Below are positions 15,809-23,209 of a stretch of 24,656 nt of DNA, piece by piece. The number at the start of each line of letters is the position of its first letter. Position 1 is the stretch's first letter. The position numbers and the translations under genes are program-made. Location: contig JAZRLQ010000086.1 in NCBI GenBank assembly GCA_045646925.1, forward strand, positions 1 to 24,656. The letters run 5' to 3'. This DNA comes from QALR01 sp045646925. Its GTDB lineage: Bacteria > Bacillota > Clostridia > Oscillospirales > CAG-272. The notes below the pieces were generated by a model. The model was not told the DNA's origin. It ran no database searches and saw only the letters and a program-made list of their open reading frames with translations.

Positions 15809-16638
15809 AAAAAATAAAAATCGTTGCGGATTCATCCTCCGACGTATCGGTCATCGAAGGGCTTGATTTCGCTTCCGCCTCGATGAAGATCATTACGGCA
15901 GAAAAGGAATTCGTTGACGATCCTTCTCTGGACGTAGGCGAAATGGTTGCTTTTCTGGAGCAATACAAGGGCAGATCGCAAACCTCATGTCCGAACGCGG
16001 AGGATTGGCTGAACGCCTTCGGCGACGCAGATGACGTCATCTGTGTCACGATCACAAGCGCCCTCTCCGGAAGCTATAACACCGCTTGCGCCGCAAAAAT
16101 GATCTACGAGGAACGCGAAGGAAAACGCGTATTCGTTCTGGATTCTCTTTCCACGGGACCCGAAATGGTTTTGATCATTGAAAAATTGAAGGAATACGTT
16201 TCCGCGGGACTTCCCTTCGAGGACGTCTGCAAGAAGATCCAGCTCTATAAAAACAACACGGGATTGATCTTCATGCTGAAATCGCTGAAAAATCTCGCAA
16301 ACAACGGAAGAGTTTCTCCCGCATTGGCGAGAATCCTCGAAATGCTCGGTATCTGTATAGCAGGAAATGCCAGCGACGCGGGAAAATTGGACCCCGCTCA
16401 CAAATGCAGAGGCGAAAACCGCGCGCTCGAAACGCTGATCCGCGATCTGAAGGGCTACGGCATATCTATCGGAAAGATCAGCATTGCGCATTGTGAAAAC
16501 GAGGCGGGCGCGCTGAAGCTGAAGGAAATGATCGAAAAGGAATTCCCCGAAACGAAAAGCGAGATACATACGCTCAGAGGTCTTTGCAGCTTCTATGCGG
16601 AAAAAGGCGGAATTCTCGTCGGATTCGAAAAATTTTAA
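15805..16638 (+). CDS. DegV-family fatty-acid-binding protein
   Basis: A 277-residue DegV protein. The N-terminal KIVADSSSDV, SQTSCPN (58-64), SALSGSYNTA (85-94) and VLDSLSTGPEM match the conserved positions that hold the carboxylate of a bound fatty acid. The C-terminal ISIAHCENE segment is also typical. Such proteins (FakB type) bind fatty acids and present them to the kinase FakA for phosphorylation and entry into phospholipid synthesis. Not every DegV protein has been shown to do this, and no fakA is in the window. The ATG lacks its own ribosome binding site; see the overlapping 10-codon leader. No strong terminator follows, but the next gene has a separate promoter. Confidence 0.9.
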   Translation: MKKIKIVADSSSDVSVIEGLDFASASMKIITAEKEFVDDPSLDVGEMVAFLEQYKGRSQTSCPNAEDWLNAFGDADDVICVTITSALSGSYNTACAAKMIYEEREGKRVFVLDSLSTGPEMVLIIEKLKEYVSAGLPFEDVCKKIQLYKNNTGLIFMLKSLKNLANNGRVSPALARILEMLGICIAGNASDAGKLDPAHKCRGENRALETLIRDLKGYGISIGKISIAHCENEAGALKLKEMIEKEFPETKSEIHTLRGLCSFYAEKGGILVGFEKF

Positions 16639-16666
16639 GAAAAAAACTCCTCAAATCCTCATTTTT

Positions 16667-16688
16667 GGACAATCAAAGAAAATTGTCC
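16667..16688. promoter_or_regulatory. Operator-like inverted repeat upstream of the lipid kinase promoter
   Basis: A perfect 7-bp inverted repeat, GGACAAT-N8-ATTGTCC, ends two bases before the -35 hexamer at 16690. It has no T run, so it is unlikely to be a terminator. The same half-sites with the same spacing recur at 5515-5536. Confidence 0.45.
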
Positions 16689-16689
16689 C

Positions 16690-16718
16690 TTGAAAAAGCT
16701 TCCATAGCGGAGTATAAT
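16690..16718 (+). promoter_or_regulatory. Sigma-A promoter of the lipid kinase gene
   Basis: TTGAAA (16690-16695), a 17-base spacer and TATAAT (16713-16718). It lies directly downstream of the inverted repeat at 16667-16688. Confidence 0.75.
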
Positions 16719-16770
16719 GATTATATACACTGATTTCGCAAAGGCGTAAAAGAAAGGGTACATTTTTATT

Positions 16771-17637
16771 ATGATCTACGTTTTATTCAATACTTTAGCC
16801 GGAAATAAAAATCTGGAACAGGAAACGGATGCATTGAGCGCCTTTTTTGGCGGCAGCGAAATTGTAAAAAAAGATCTCCAGTCCATGGATTATAAAACCT
16901 TTCTGGCAACACTGACAAAGGATGACACCATCGTTCTTTGCGGCGGAGACGGCACGTTGAACCACTTTGCCAACGAAAGCGACGGAATTGACGTTGCTTG
17001 CGAGGTTCTCTACTATCCCTCCGGATCCGGAAACGACTTCGCTCACGACATCAATATCGAACCGCACACGAAACCCGTCAGCGTTAAGCAATATCTGCAG
17101 AATCTTCCCACAGTTGAAGTAAAGGGAAAAACTTACCGCTTCATCAACAACGTTGGGTTCGGCATCGACGGCTACTGCTGTGAGGTCGGTGATCAGTGCA
17201 AGGCAAAATCGGACAAGCCCGTCAACTATACGGCAATCGCTATCAAAGGCCTGCTTTTCCATTATAAGCCCACCACTGCAACGATCGTTGTCGACGGAGA
17301 AACCTATACGTATAAGAAGGTCTGGATCGCTCCGACCATGAAGGGCAGATATTACGGCGGCGGCATGATCGCGGCTCCCGCGCAGGATCGAACGGCTCCC
17401 GACGGCAAGCTCAGTGTCATGCTTCTCCATAATACCAACAAATTCCAAACACTGATGATCTTCCCCTCCATCTTCAAGGGTGAGCATATCAACTACAAAA
17501 AGAACGTCACCGTACATACCGGATACGATATTCACGTCAAATTCGACCGTCCCACGCCTCTGCAGATTGACGGCGAAACCATTCTCGGTGTTACCGAATA
17601 CAAGGCAACCGCAAAGGTTCCCGCAACCATCGCCTAA
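16771..17637 (+). CDS. Diacylglycerol kinase-like lipid kinase (DagK/YegS family)
   Basis: A 288-residue soluble lipid kinase. The nucleotide-binding core is GGDGTLNH (58-65) and PSGSGNDFA (83-91). INNVGFGIDGYCCEV (about 126-140) and the C-terminal beta domain ending in PLQIDGE are typical of the DagK/LCB5 family. Members phosphorylate diacylglycerol or a similar lipid at the inner membrane face, and return diacylglycerol to phospholipid synthesis when Lgt or glycolipid pathways release it. That role would fit the other lipid genes in the window but is inferred. AGAAAGGG lies upstream of the ATG at slightly long spacing. The gene is monocistronic, with its own promoter and terminator. Confidence 0.9.
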   Translation: MIYVLFNTLAGNKNLEQETDALSAFFGGSEIVKKDLQSMDYKTFLATLTKDDTIVLCGGDGTLNHFANESDGIDVACEVLYYPSGSGNDFAHDINIEPHTKPVSVKQYLQNLPTVEVKGKTYRFINNVGFGIDGYCCEVGDQCKAKSDKPVNYTAIAIKGLLFHYKPTTATIVVDGETYTYKKVWIAPTMKGRYYGGGMIAAPAQDRTAPDGKLSVMLLHNTNKFQTLMIFPSIFKGEHINYKKNVTVHTGYDIHVKFDRPTPLQIDGETILGVTEYKATAKVPATIA

Positions 17638-17660
17638 AATTCCATATCAAATAACGAAAC

Positions 17661-17692
17661 GCCCGATGACAGTTTTGTCATCGGGCATTTTT
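17661..17692 (+). terminator. Rho-independent terminator after the lipid kinase gene
   Basis: A perfect 11-bp stem (GCCCGATGACA at 17661-17671 with its complement at 17676-17686), a GTTT loop and five T follow the stop. Confidence 0.92.
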
Positions 17693-17698
17693 CTGTAT

Positions 17699-17724
17699 GC
17701 TTCGGGTTCCCGAAGCAGATTTTT
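17699..17724 (+). terminator. Second hairpin, possible back-up terminator
   Basis: A perfect 8-bp stem GCTTCGGG/CCCGAAGC (17699-17706, 17709-17716) is followed by AGATTTTT. It is plus-oriented by its T tail and lies just before the convergent GH32-like gene. On the minus strand no good T run follows. Confidence 0.55.
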
Positions 17725-17736
17725 CAGATTTCCGTC

Positions 17737-18951
17737 TCACAGAACGATGCTTTCATCAAAGACCAATTCCCCGTCGGGAAGCGCAGAGGCGCTCTTGAAC
17801 GTCATAGAGCCGCCGTAACCGCCCATGCGACGAAAGCCCGCAAAGACGATCTTTCCGCCCCAGATCGCGCCCTTCGGCACGGATTCACAAGGGATCACGG
17901 GGTCCTTTGGCTCGGCAAATCCGTCAAAGGGGCGATCGGATATCGCGTAATGCGCCTTGCCGTGCAGACTGTATATCAGATAATATTTGCCGTTATAATG
18001 GAAATAATCGGGACATTCCGGTTGGGTGGCGTCATCGGCAATATAGATCGGCGTTCCCGTGTCCTCCCAATGATCCATGTCACGGGACACGAAATGCGCA
18101 AGACAGCCTCTGCTATCCTTGGTAAGCGCGGTCGTGAGGAACATATGGAAGTACCCGTCTTCACCCAAAACGACCTTCGGATCTCTCGCGCCCGATGCAT
18201 GATACGTATCAGGCAGAGTAAAACCGAAATCCGCGTCCTTTTCGAAATGATAGCCGTCGTAAGAAATACTGCGGCGGATCGGCGCAGGGATTCCTCTTCC
18301 GCGACGAACCGTGTAATACAAATATTCCACGCTTCCCTTTCGGATCCACGAGCCCGTGCAGATCGAGCCTTCCCACGCTTCCGTGATCGGCACAGCCATC
18401 GGATGCACGTCCCAATGAAGAAAGTCCTTCGTCGAAATGTGATCCCACTGGTGTGCGCCCAGATTCCATTTACTTGCGTGGTGATGGCGATCCTTCAGAT
18501 AGAGAACGTGATATTCGCCGTCCTTTTCGTAAGGCATACAGTCTCCGACGAAAACACCTCCGCCCGGATACCAGCCCTCCGCGCCCACAAAGCTCGAAAT
18601 AACGTTCGGAAGAAGCTTCTCCTCCTCCTCATATTCCGAAACGACCACGTTCAGATTGGACGTGACGGTATCGCCTTCGGAAAACATTCTCTCGCCCCCG
18701 GGCCATTCCTCGTCCGCAAGAGCGCCGTTGACGTAAAGCTCATTTCTGTGTGGCAGAAGGATCACGTCGATCTTGTCACCGAGCTTCACGTCCGCATTCA
18801 GCGGCAAGGGACGGCGGTGCAGATCGTATTGCACGTCAACCGTGATCTGTCCGTCGAACGCCTGAATCTCAAAGGTCTTTCTGTTTCCCTTGCAGGAGAT
18901 CCCGTACGCAGGCAATTCCGATAAAACAAATGAAATTTTCAAACTCTTCAT
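17737..18951 (-). CDS. GH32-like glycosidase with an N-terminal extra domain
   Basis: A 404-residue enzyme of the GH32/GH43 beta-propeller type. GDCMPYEKDGEYHVLY (136-151) contains the probable nucleophile Asp137. ARDPKV (255-260) has the transition-state-stabilising Asp257, and ECPDYF (312-317) has the acid/base Glu312. The RDP and EC pair is typical of GH32 fructosidases and levanases. Unusually, the usual C-terminal beta-sandwich is missing. Instead, about 130 residues precede the propeller, including ELYVNGALADEEWP (71-84), which resembles a lectin-like (LamG) strand. There is no signal peptide, so it should act in the cytoplasm. The start at 18951 is chosen because GAGG lies five bases upstream; a TTG 21 bases earlier is rejected. 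The fructan substrate is not proven. Confidence 0.75.
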   Translation of the reverse strand: MKSLKISFVLSELPAYGISCKGNRKTFEIQAFDGQITVDVQYDLHRRPLPLNADVKLGDKIDVILLPHRNELYVNGALADEEWPGGERMFSEGDTVTSNLNVVVSEYEEEEKLLPNVISSFVGAEGWYPGGGVFVGDCMPYEKDGEYHVLYLKDRHHHASKWNLGAHQWDHISTKDFLHWDVHPMAVPITEAWEGSICTGSWIRKGSVEYLYYTVRRGRGIPAPIRRSISYDGYHFEKDADFGFTLPDTYHASGARDPKVVLGEDGYFHMFLTTALTKDSRGCLAHFVSRDMDHWEDTGTPIYIADDATQPECPDYFHYNGKYYLIYSLHGKAHYAISDRPFDGFAEPKDPVIPCESVPKGAIWGGKIVFAGFRRMGGYGGSMTFKSASALPDGELVFDESIVL

Positions 18952-18982
18952 AGAAACCTCTCTTGTTTTCAAAAACTCAAAT

Positions 18983-19019
18983 GTGATTATATTGTATCAC
19001 GGAGTCTTCGCCTTGTCAA
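18983..19019 (-). promoter_or_regulatory. Promoter of the GH32-like gene with inverted repeat over the -10
   Basis: On the minus strand, TTGACA (19014-19019), a 17-base spacer and TACAAT (18991-18996). The inverted repeat GTGAT-N8-ATCAC (18983-19000) spans the -10, a position suited to a repressor. Confidence 0.65.
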
Positions 19020-19088
19020 TGCGGTGCTTCATATATCCGCGTTGGAACAAGAACGGGTCCCAAAAGCCTCGTCAAAGCAGAATCTATT

Positions 19089-20462
19089 TCAATAATAAAA
19101 TTCATTCTCCGACGAAACGGAAAAGCTGACCGTGCCGTACGTCATCGTATAGGATCTTGCGGAAAGCGTATTTTCGATTTTCGTAATTTTGCCATCCTTC
19201 ACCGTAATGATGATCGTTTGTGTCGCGGTCGGTTTCAACGCGCCGAAAGAAGAGAATACGGGTTGATAGAGATTTTCGTTCGGCTGACGACAAACAAGCG
19301 TATAGCTGCCGTCTTCGGACACGGTAATATCGGAAACGCGCATGGATTCATACTGCGCCGTATTGATCAATCCGCTGATGAACGCCTTCGCTTCCTTTTC
19401 GGTTTGAGCTACCGTTTCGGTCACGCCGGACATTGTGACGGTCTGTTTGCCGTTTTCATAAGAGATCTCGATTTTGCCGTTATCGTACGTTGCCGTGATA
19501 CTATAAAAATACTTGCCGTCCTTTTTACCGAACGTAACCACGTCGCGCTCGCTGGACGTACTCTGATACGAGGGGCTTTGCGTCTTGAGCGTCTGCTCCA
19601 GATCCAACGCGAAGGATCCATTTTCCAGCTCTTCAATATCCTCGAGCATATCCTCGATCTCCGTGAGAAGTCGGCAATCCGCGACCTCCTTGTAATCAGA
19701 TGTATTCAAAGGTTCGTCCGTAACAACGGTTGCCTCATTGTACTTGGAATACTGCGCCTTCATGAAAAACGAAGAACCCGTGGATTCATTTTCGAAAATT
19801 ATCTTGATTTCCATATCCTTCACGGTGAAATCCGAATTGACGTGAATCGTGATCTCCATATCTTCGATCGCTTCCTCGAACAGCTCGTCACCGCCAAACG
19901 CTTCGACGATCTCGTCGACCGTCTTTTTGGTATATCCGGAATATTTCAAGGTCCAGGATTTATCTTCATTTTTTTCAAAGGTTTTGTTGATGCACGCCTC
20001 AAAATCGATATTGAACGCGCTCTCCTGCTTTTCAAGATACGCAATATATTCATCCTTATTCAAGGGAGAATACAATTTCTGATCGATATCCCCCTGCTGT
20101 GTCAATACGAACATATTGCCTTCATGGAAGGCGTTGAGCGTTTTCGTCTCGATGGATTCGATCACCTCATTCTTTTCCGTATCACGAATCTCCGTTTTGC
20201 CTTCCGCAAGATCAAAATAATAGAATTTTCCATGATTACCGTGAATCAGAACACTCTTTCCCATGAAATCAGCGGTGCATTGGTATCCGTTGATCTCTGC
20301 CGACAGATTCACTTCCATATCGGTTTGATAGGAATCCAGCGATTCCATTTTCTTGTCGATCTTTTTCATCAAGTCTTCCGTGGTTTTGGGATTGAATCCA
20401 CACGACGTGAACGCCAGAACAAAAAGTGCCATAGTGAATAAGAAAACAAACAGTTTTTTCAT
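19089..20462 (-). CDS. Predicted lipoprotein of unknown function
   Basis: A 457-residue protein with a lipoprotein signal peptide: MKK, a hydrophobic run and LAFTSC, with Cys21 as the lipidation site for Lgt. The mature part is rich in Asp, Glu, Lys, Thr and Ser and appears to be two similar halves. Each begins with a helix-like segment (TEDLMKKIDKKMESLDSYQT, about 31-50, and a counterpart near the middle, about 265-300). Each then has alternating strands with DGK/NGK turns, a pattern seen in LolA/LppX-like or DUF6612-type lipoproteins. This is a pattern judgement only. It would sit on the outer face of the membrane. GGAGG five bases upstream fixes the ATG at 20462; the TTG four codons earlier overlaps that site and is rejected. 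No clear terminator follows before the GH32-like promoter. Confidence 0.8.
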   Translation of the reverse strand: MKKLFVFLFTMALFVLAFTSCGFNPKTTEDLMKKIDKKMESLDSYQTDMEVNLSAEINGYQCTADFMGKSVLIHGNHGKFYYFDLAEGKTEIRDTEKNEVIESIETKTLNAFHEGNMFVLTQQGDIDQKLYSPLNKDEYIAYLEKQESAFNIDFEACINKTFEKNEDKSWTLKYSGYTKKTVDEIVEAFGGDELFEEAIEDMEITIHVNSDFTVKDMEIKIIFENESTGSSFFMKAQYSKYNEATVVTDEPLNTSDYKEVADCRLLTEIEDMLEDIEELENGSFALDLEQTLKTQSPSYQSTSSERDVVTFGKKDGKYFYSITATYDNGKIEISYENGKQTVTMSGVTETVAQTEKEAKAFISGLINTAQYESMRVSDITVSEDGSYTLVCRQPNENLYQPVFSSFGALKPTATQTIIITVKDGKITKIENTLSARSYTMTYGTVSFSVSSENEFYY

Positions 20463-20556
20463 AAATACCTCCAAATAATTTTATTATAAAATTTTCTTTT
20501 ATACTAATATAAACGCTTTCATACGATCCTTTTTTGCAAAAATTTTATTTATTTAC

Positions 20557-20572
20557 AAATTGTTAACAATTT
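20557..20572. promoter_or_regulatory. Perfect 16-bp palindrome upstream of the lipoprotein gene
   Basis: AAATTGTTAACAATTT is fully self-complementary. It sits between the acyltransferase terminator and the lipoprotein gene, about 95 bases before its ATG. I could not place a good promoter in this A+T-rich stretch, so the link to regulation is a guess. Confidence 0.4.
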
Positions 20573-20581
20573 TGTTTTTAA

Positions 20582-20620
20582 TAAAAAGTCAGCTCCGCTT
20601 TGCGATCCGCAAAACAGAGC
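20582..20620 (-). terminator. Rho-independent terminator after the second acyltransferase gene
   Basis: Read on the minus strand, GCTCTGTTTTGC and GCAAAGCGGAGC form a 12-bp stem with two G-U pairs and a five-base loop (20592-20620). TGACTTTTTAT follows. Confidence 0.85.
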
Positions 20621-20636
20621 CGTTTTTCAATGACTT

Positions 20637-21932
20637 TTATTTTTCGATGGTTTTTTTCTTGCGAACGGAAGCCGTTCTTTTCGTTTCCATATGCTTCTGA
20701 TAGATGATCTCCGTTGCGAATCCGAGCTTCGTTACAACGTTTTCCTTCTTCGGATAACAAGTGAAGGAGTCGTTCTCCGTCGAAATATCCACGCAGTCAA
20801 AGGGCTTGATATAACAATAATCGTATTCGATATGCAAGCTGTTGGATTGCAGAGGCAAACGCTGGATATGATATTTTTCTCCGCGGTATTCGCCCTCAAG
20901 AACGAAGCCGTTTTCCGGATCGTGCGTCAGCTTAGCGGGTCCGAGATGTTCAAAACGCCAACAACGCGGCATGGAATATACGTCCACGTCATCCTCGAAC
21001 GAATACGTTCCCTCTTCGATTTGCTTTTTCACTTGCTCGCGTTCCCATGCGAACCAATCCGGCACGTGAGAAAATTCCGTGTTACCATCACAAGCCGCAA
21101 GCGTTCCGTCCTCCTGAAGTGTCCATCGCTTACCGCATTCCGTACAAAAGATCTCCGTTCCCTCGGAGGACATTTTGGATTCCGCCATGCAGTGAGGACA
21201 CTGGTACAAGATCTTGTGCATACCTTCCGCACGGTAAGGCTCGGTGATCAGAATGCCGTTTTCCTTCTGATAACGGTAATCGTCGTACGTAAGAGCCTCT
21301 TTGACGACCGCGTTGATCTCTTCTGCGGTCATTTTTTCAATCTGCTCTTCGGTCAGAATCTGCGTCATCGTCGTATGGAACGGCACCTTGCGTTTCTTTC
21401 TGAAATTCCAGAAAGGAGTATGTAGGTGATTTCCTCTGTGAACGATCGCAACCACGGGAGTTTTGTTCATTTTGATCAGCATACCGATGGAATCGGGAAT
21501 ATACGAAGTCACTCCGCAAGGAGAATATCTCGCTTCGGGATACATACAAAGAATATCACCGCGACGAAGAACCTTGCGAATGGATTTCACCAAATGAAAG
21601 TCCGAGGTGAATTTTCTCGTGCAGATGGCGCCGATCCATTCCATCAACCAAGGGCGGCGGTAATAACCGTCGATATGAACAACGTTATTCACACGCTTCG
21701 GATACGTCGCGATCGCGGTAAGCTCGAAATCGATGAAATACATATGATTGGAAAGGATCATATACGGCGGCTTCAAGCCATCCATATTGATTTTTTCGAT
21801 CTTGTATTTCTTGCCGATCAAAAGAATTTTGGAAAGGATCCAGATCAGCCACGTCAGATAGATCGGTTGGCGGATCGGATATTTCGCGGTTTTGTAGCGC
21901 TTTTTGTTTTTGTAATTTACTTCAATGTCCAT
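20637..21932 (-). CDS. Second PlsC-like acyltransferase with zinc ribbon
   Basis: A 431-residue paralogue of the protein at 960-2228. After a hydrophobic stretch (about 24-40) comes the acyltransferase domain, with HX4D motif NHMYFID (His63, Asp68) and YPEARYSPCG around Glu133. The four-cysteine ribbon follows (CPHC at 245-248, CTEC at 263-266), then a C-terminal beta-like region ending in a basic tail. Overall identity to the first copy looks low, while the order of parts is the same, so these are probably old paralogues with different substrates. The ATG at 21932 has AGAGGTG six bases upstream; the 24-residue upstream extension crosses the promoter and is rejected. GDPD and a small zinc-ribbon protein precede it on the same strand. 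Confidence 0.85.
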   Translation of the reverse strand: MDIEVNYKNKKRYKTAKYPIRQPIYLTWLIWILSKILLIGKKYKIEKINMDGLKPPYMILSNHMYFIDFELTAIATYPKRVNNVVHIDGYYRRPWLMEWIGAICTRKFTSDFHLVKSIRKVLRRGDILCMYPEARYSPCGVTSYIPDSIGMLIKMNKTPVVAIVHRGNHLHTPFWNFRKKRKVPFHTTMTQILTEEQIEKMTAEEINAVVKEALTYDDYRYQKENGILITEPYRAEGMHKILYQCPHCMAESKMSSEGTEIFCTECGKRWTLQEDGTLAACDGNTEFSHVPDWFAWEREQVKKQIEEGTYSFEDDVDVYSMPRCWRFEHLGPAKLTHDPENGFVLEGEYRGEKYHIQRLPLQSNSLHIEYDYCYIKPFDCVDISTENDSFTCYPKKENVVTKLGFATEIIYQKHMETKRTASVRKKKTIEK

Positions 21933-21962
21933 ATCGCACACCTCTGATGTCAAATTCACTTT

Positions 21963-21991
21963 ATTATATACTGAAATTTCAGAAAATGCAA
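21963..21991 (-). promoter_or_regulatory. Promoter of the second acyltransferase gene with a palindrome in the spacer
   Basis: On the minus strand, TTGCAT (21986-21991), a 17-base spacer and TATAAT (21963-21968). The spacer holds the perfect 12-bp palindrome CTGAAATTTCAG (21971-21982), a probable repressor site. Confidence 0.7.
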
Positions 21992-22085
21992 GCAATTGAA
22001 CCAATTTCCGTTATATTTTTCGTATTTTCCGATTTTGGCATCGGATGAGGCTTGGTTTCGCACATATATGGAAGAAAAGGACATC

Positions 22086-22123
22086 AAAAATCCACCTTGA
22101 TCTCTCATCGGAGCAAGGTAGAT
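22086..22123 (-). terminator. Rho-independent terminator after the small zinc-ribbon gene
   Basis: On the minus strand, ATCTACCTTG pairs with CAAGGTGGAT (ten pairs, one G-U). The loop can form a further CTC/GAG pair, and TTTTTG follows. The second acyltransferase therefore depends on its own promoter. Confidence 0.8.
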
Positions 22124-22134
22124 TCTGCTTTTAT

Positions 22135-22377
22135 TCACTTGTTTTCAGTCGAGGGATTCATTCGGTCCTTATGATCGCAATGCGTACATTTTACGATCTT
22201 GCTATCGTCTCCCAAATTGATCAGATGCGTAAACGAAAATCGGGGAGAAAATTTTTTCCCGCAATTTACGCAAATATACTCTTGATTTTTTACGCGAAGG
22301 CACTCTTTTATGCTGACTACGATAACGAGCAGCACGGCAAGCGCGCCCACGGCAATGGAAAGCCAAAGTCCGATCAT
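22135..22377 (-). CDS. Small membrane-anchored zinc-ribbon protein
   Basis: An 80-residue protein with one N-terminal membrane span (IGLWLSIAVGALAVLLVIVV, residues 2-21), then a basic stretch and a four-cysteine ribbon made of CVNC and CTHC about 25 residues apart, probably binding zinc. The soluble part should face the cytoplasm. I do not recognise a named family. AAGGAG lies eight bases or so before the ATG at 22377. The gene follows the GDPD gene after only ten bases and is closed by a terminator, so the two form one unit. A longer frame upstream overlaps the GDPD gene and is not supported. Confidence 0.7.
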   Translation of the reverse strand: MIGLWLSIAVGALAVLLVIVVSIKECLRVKNQEYICVNCGKKFSPRFSFTHLINLGDDSKIVKCTHCDHKDRMNPSTENK

Positions 22378-22387
22378 ATTGTTCTCC

Positions 22388-23107
22388 TTATTCCAAGATA
22401 TTGGACGTAATATAGTCAACACCCCAGGAAACAAGCTGTTCCGCTTTTTCCTTATCGTCAACCGTCCAGCAGTTTACTTTCAAACCGTTTTCGTGCAACA
22501 AATCAATGATCTCTTTCGTCAAAGCCTTATAATGCACGTCAACGTCGATACGCGCGGAAATCAATCTTTGAATGATCTCGTCATCGAATCTCGAGAAAAG
22601 GTACTGAACCGACTGTGTCGGGCAAATCTTGCGAATCTTCGTCATATTGGAATAAACGAACGAAATGAAGGTCACGTTTTCCAGATAATCGAAGCTCTTC
22701 GCAATATCAACGATCTGCGCGATCTCTTCGTCGGTGAAATCCGACTTCAATTCCAATACGCAATGCTTTCCGTACTTTTTGCAGATACTAAGATAATTTT
22801 CCAGAACGCTCACTCTCAGATCTGCTCTGTTTTTGCTTCCGTCCTTGTCAAAAAGCACAATGCTCTGCAATTCCGCAAGCGTCGACGTTTCTACAGGAAT
22901 ATTTTCTCCCGCAACACGTTTCAGATCGTCATCGTGGCAAACGACGAAACGTCCGTCCGCAGTTCTGTGAATATCGGTTTCAACGCCGTAATAGGAGCGG
23001 TTGCCTGCCGCAACGAAAGCGGCGTTCGTGTTTTCCGTTTCAATGCCGGAAAGCCCTCTGTGCGCAACGAGTCGAGTGGAATTTTTGCTGATTTTAATGG
23101 TGTTCAT
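22388..23107 (-). CDS. Glycerophosphodiester phosphodiesterase
   Basis: A 239-residue GDPD-family enzyme that hydrolyses glycerophosphodiesters to glycerol-3-phosphate and an alcohol. The motifs are AHRG (His16, Arg17), ENT (Glu25, Asn26), GVETDI (Glu43, Asp45, metal ligands) and CHDDDL (His58, second catalytic histidine). The later VLELKSD and NCWTVDD are also typical. There is no signal peptide, so it is cytoplasmic, like UgpQ. The small GDPD insertion is short or absent, as in the compact bacterial forms. It has its own promoter and is the first gene of a two-gene unit with the small zinc-ribbon protein. It probably recycles lipid head groups. Confidence 0.93.
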   Translation of the reverse strand: MNTIKISKNSTRLVAHRGLSGIETENTNAAFVAAGNRSYYGVETDIHRTADGRFVVCHDDDLKRVAGENIPVETSTLAELQSIVLFDKDGSKNRADLRVSVLENYLSICKKYGKHCVLELKSDFTDEEIAQIVDIAKSFDYLENVTFISFVYSNMTKIRKICPTQSVQYLFSRFDDEIIQRLISARIDVDVHYKALTKEIIDLLHENGLKVNCWTVDDKEKAEQLVSWGVDYITSNILE

Positions 23108-23131
23108 GTGATCCCCGCCTTTCTTATGCTT

Positions 23132-23160
23132 ATTATAACATAAACGCCGTTATTTTTCAA
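23132..23160 (-). promoter_or_regulatory. Sigma-A promoter of the GDPD unit
   Basis: On the minus strand, TTGAAA (23155-23160), a 17-base spacer and TATAAT (23132-23137). Confidence 0.75.
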
Positions 23161-23209
23161 TCCGAAATCAAAAAATTATATGCGCAGGATCGCAGAAGCG
23201 TTGTTCCTC

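Noticed and set aside
19218..20441. 407-codon plus frame opposite the lipoprotein gene
   Set aside because: The minus frame has a lipobox signal peptide and a GGAGG site; the plus frame has neither a start context nor a motif.
22310..23143. 277-codon plus frame opposite the GDPD gene
   Set aside because: It lies antisense to an enzyme with all GDPD catalytic motifs.
23161..23209. Possible terminator after the amidohydrolase gene
   Set aside because: A T run is present on the minus strand, but the preceding stem is short and imperfect.
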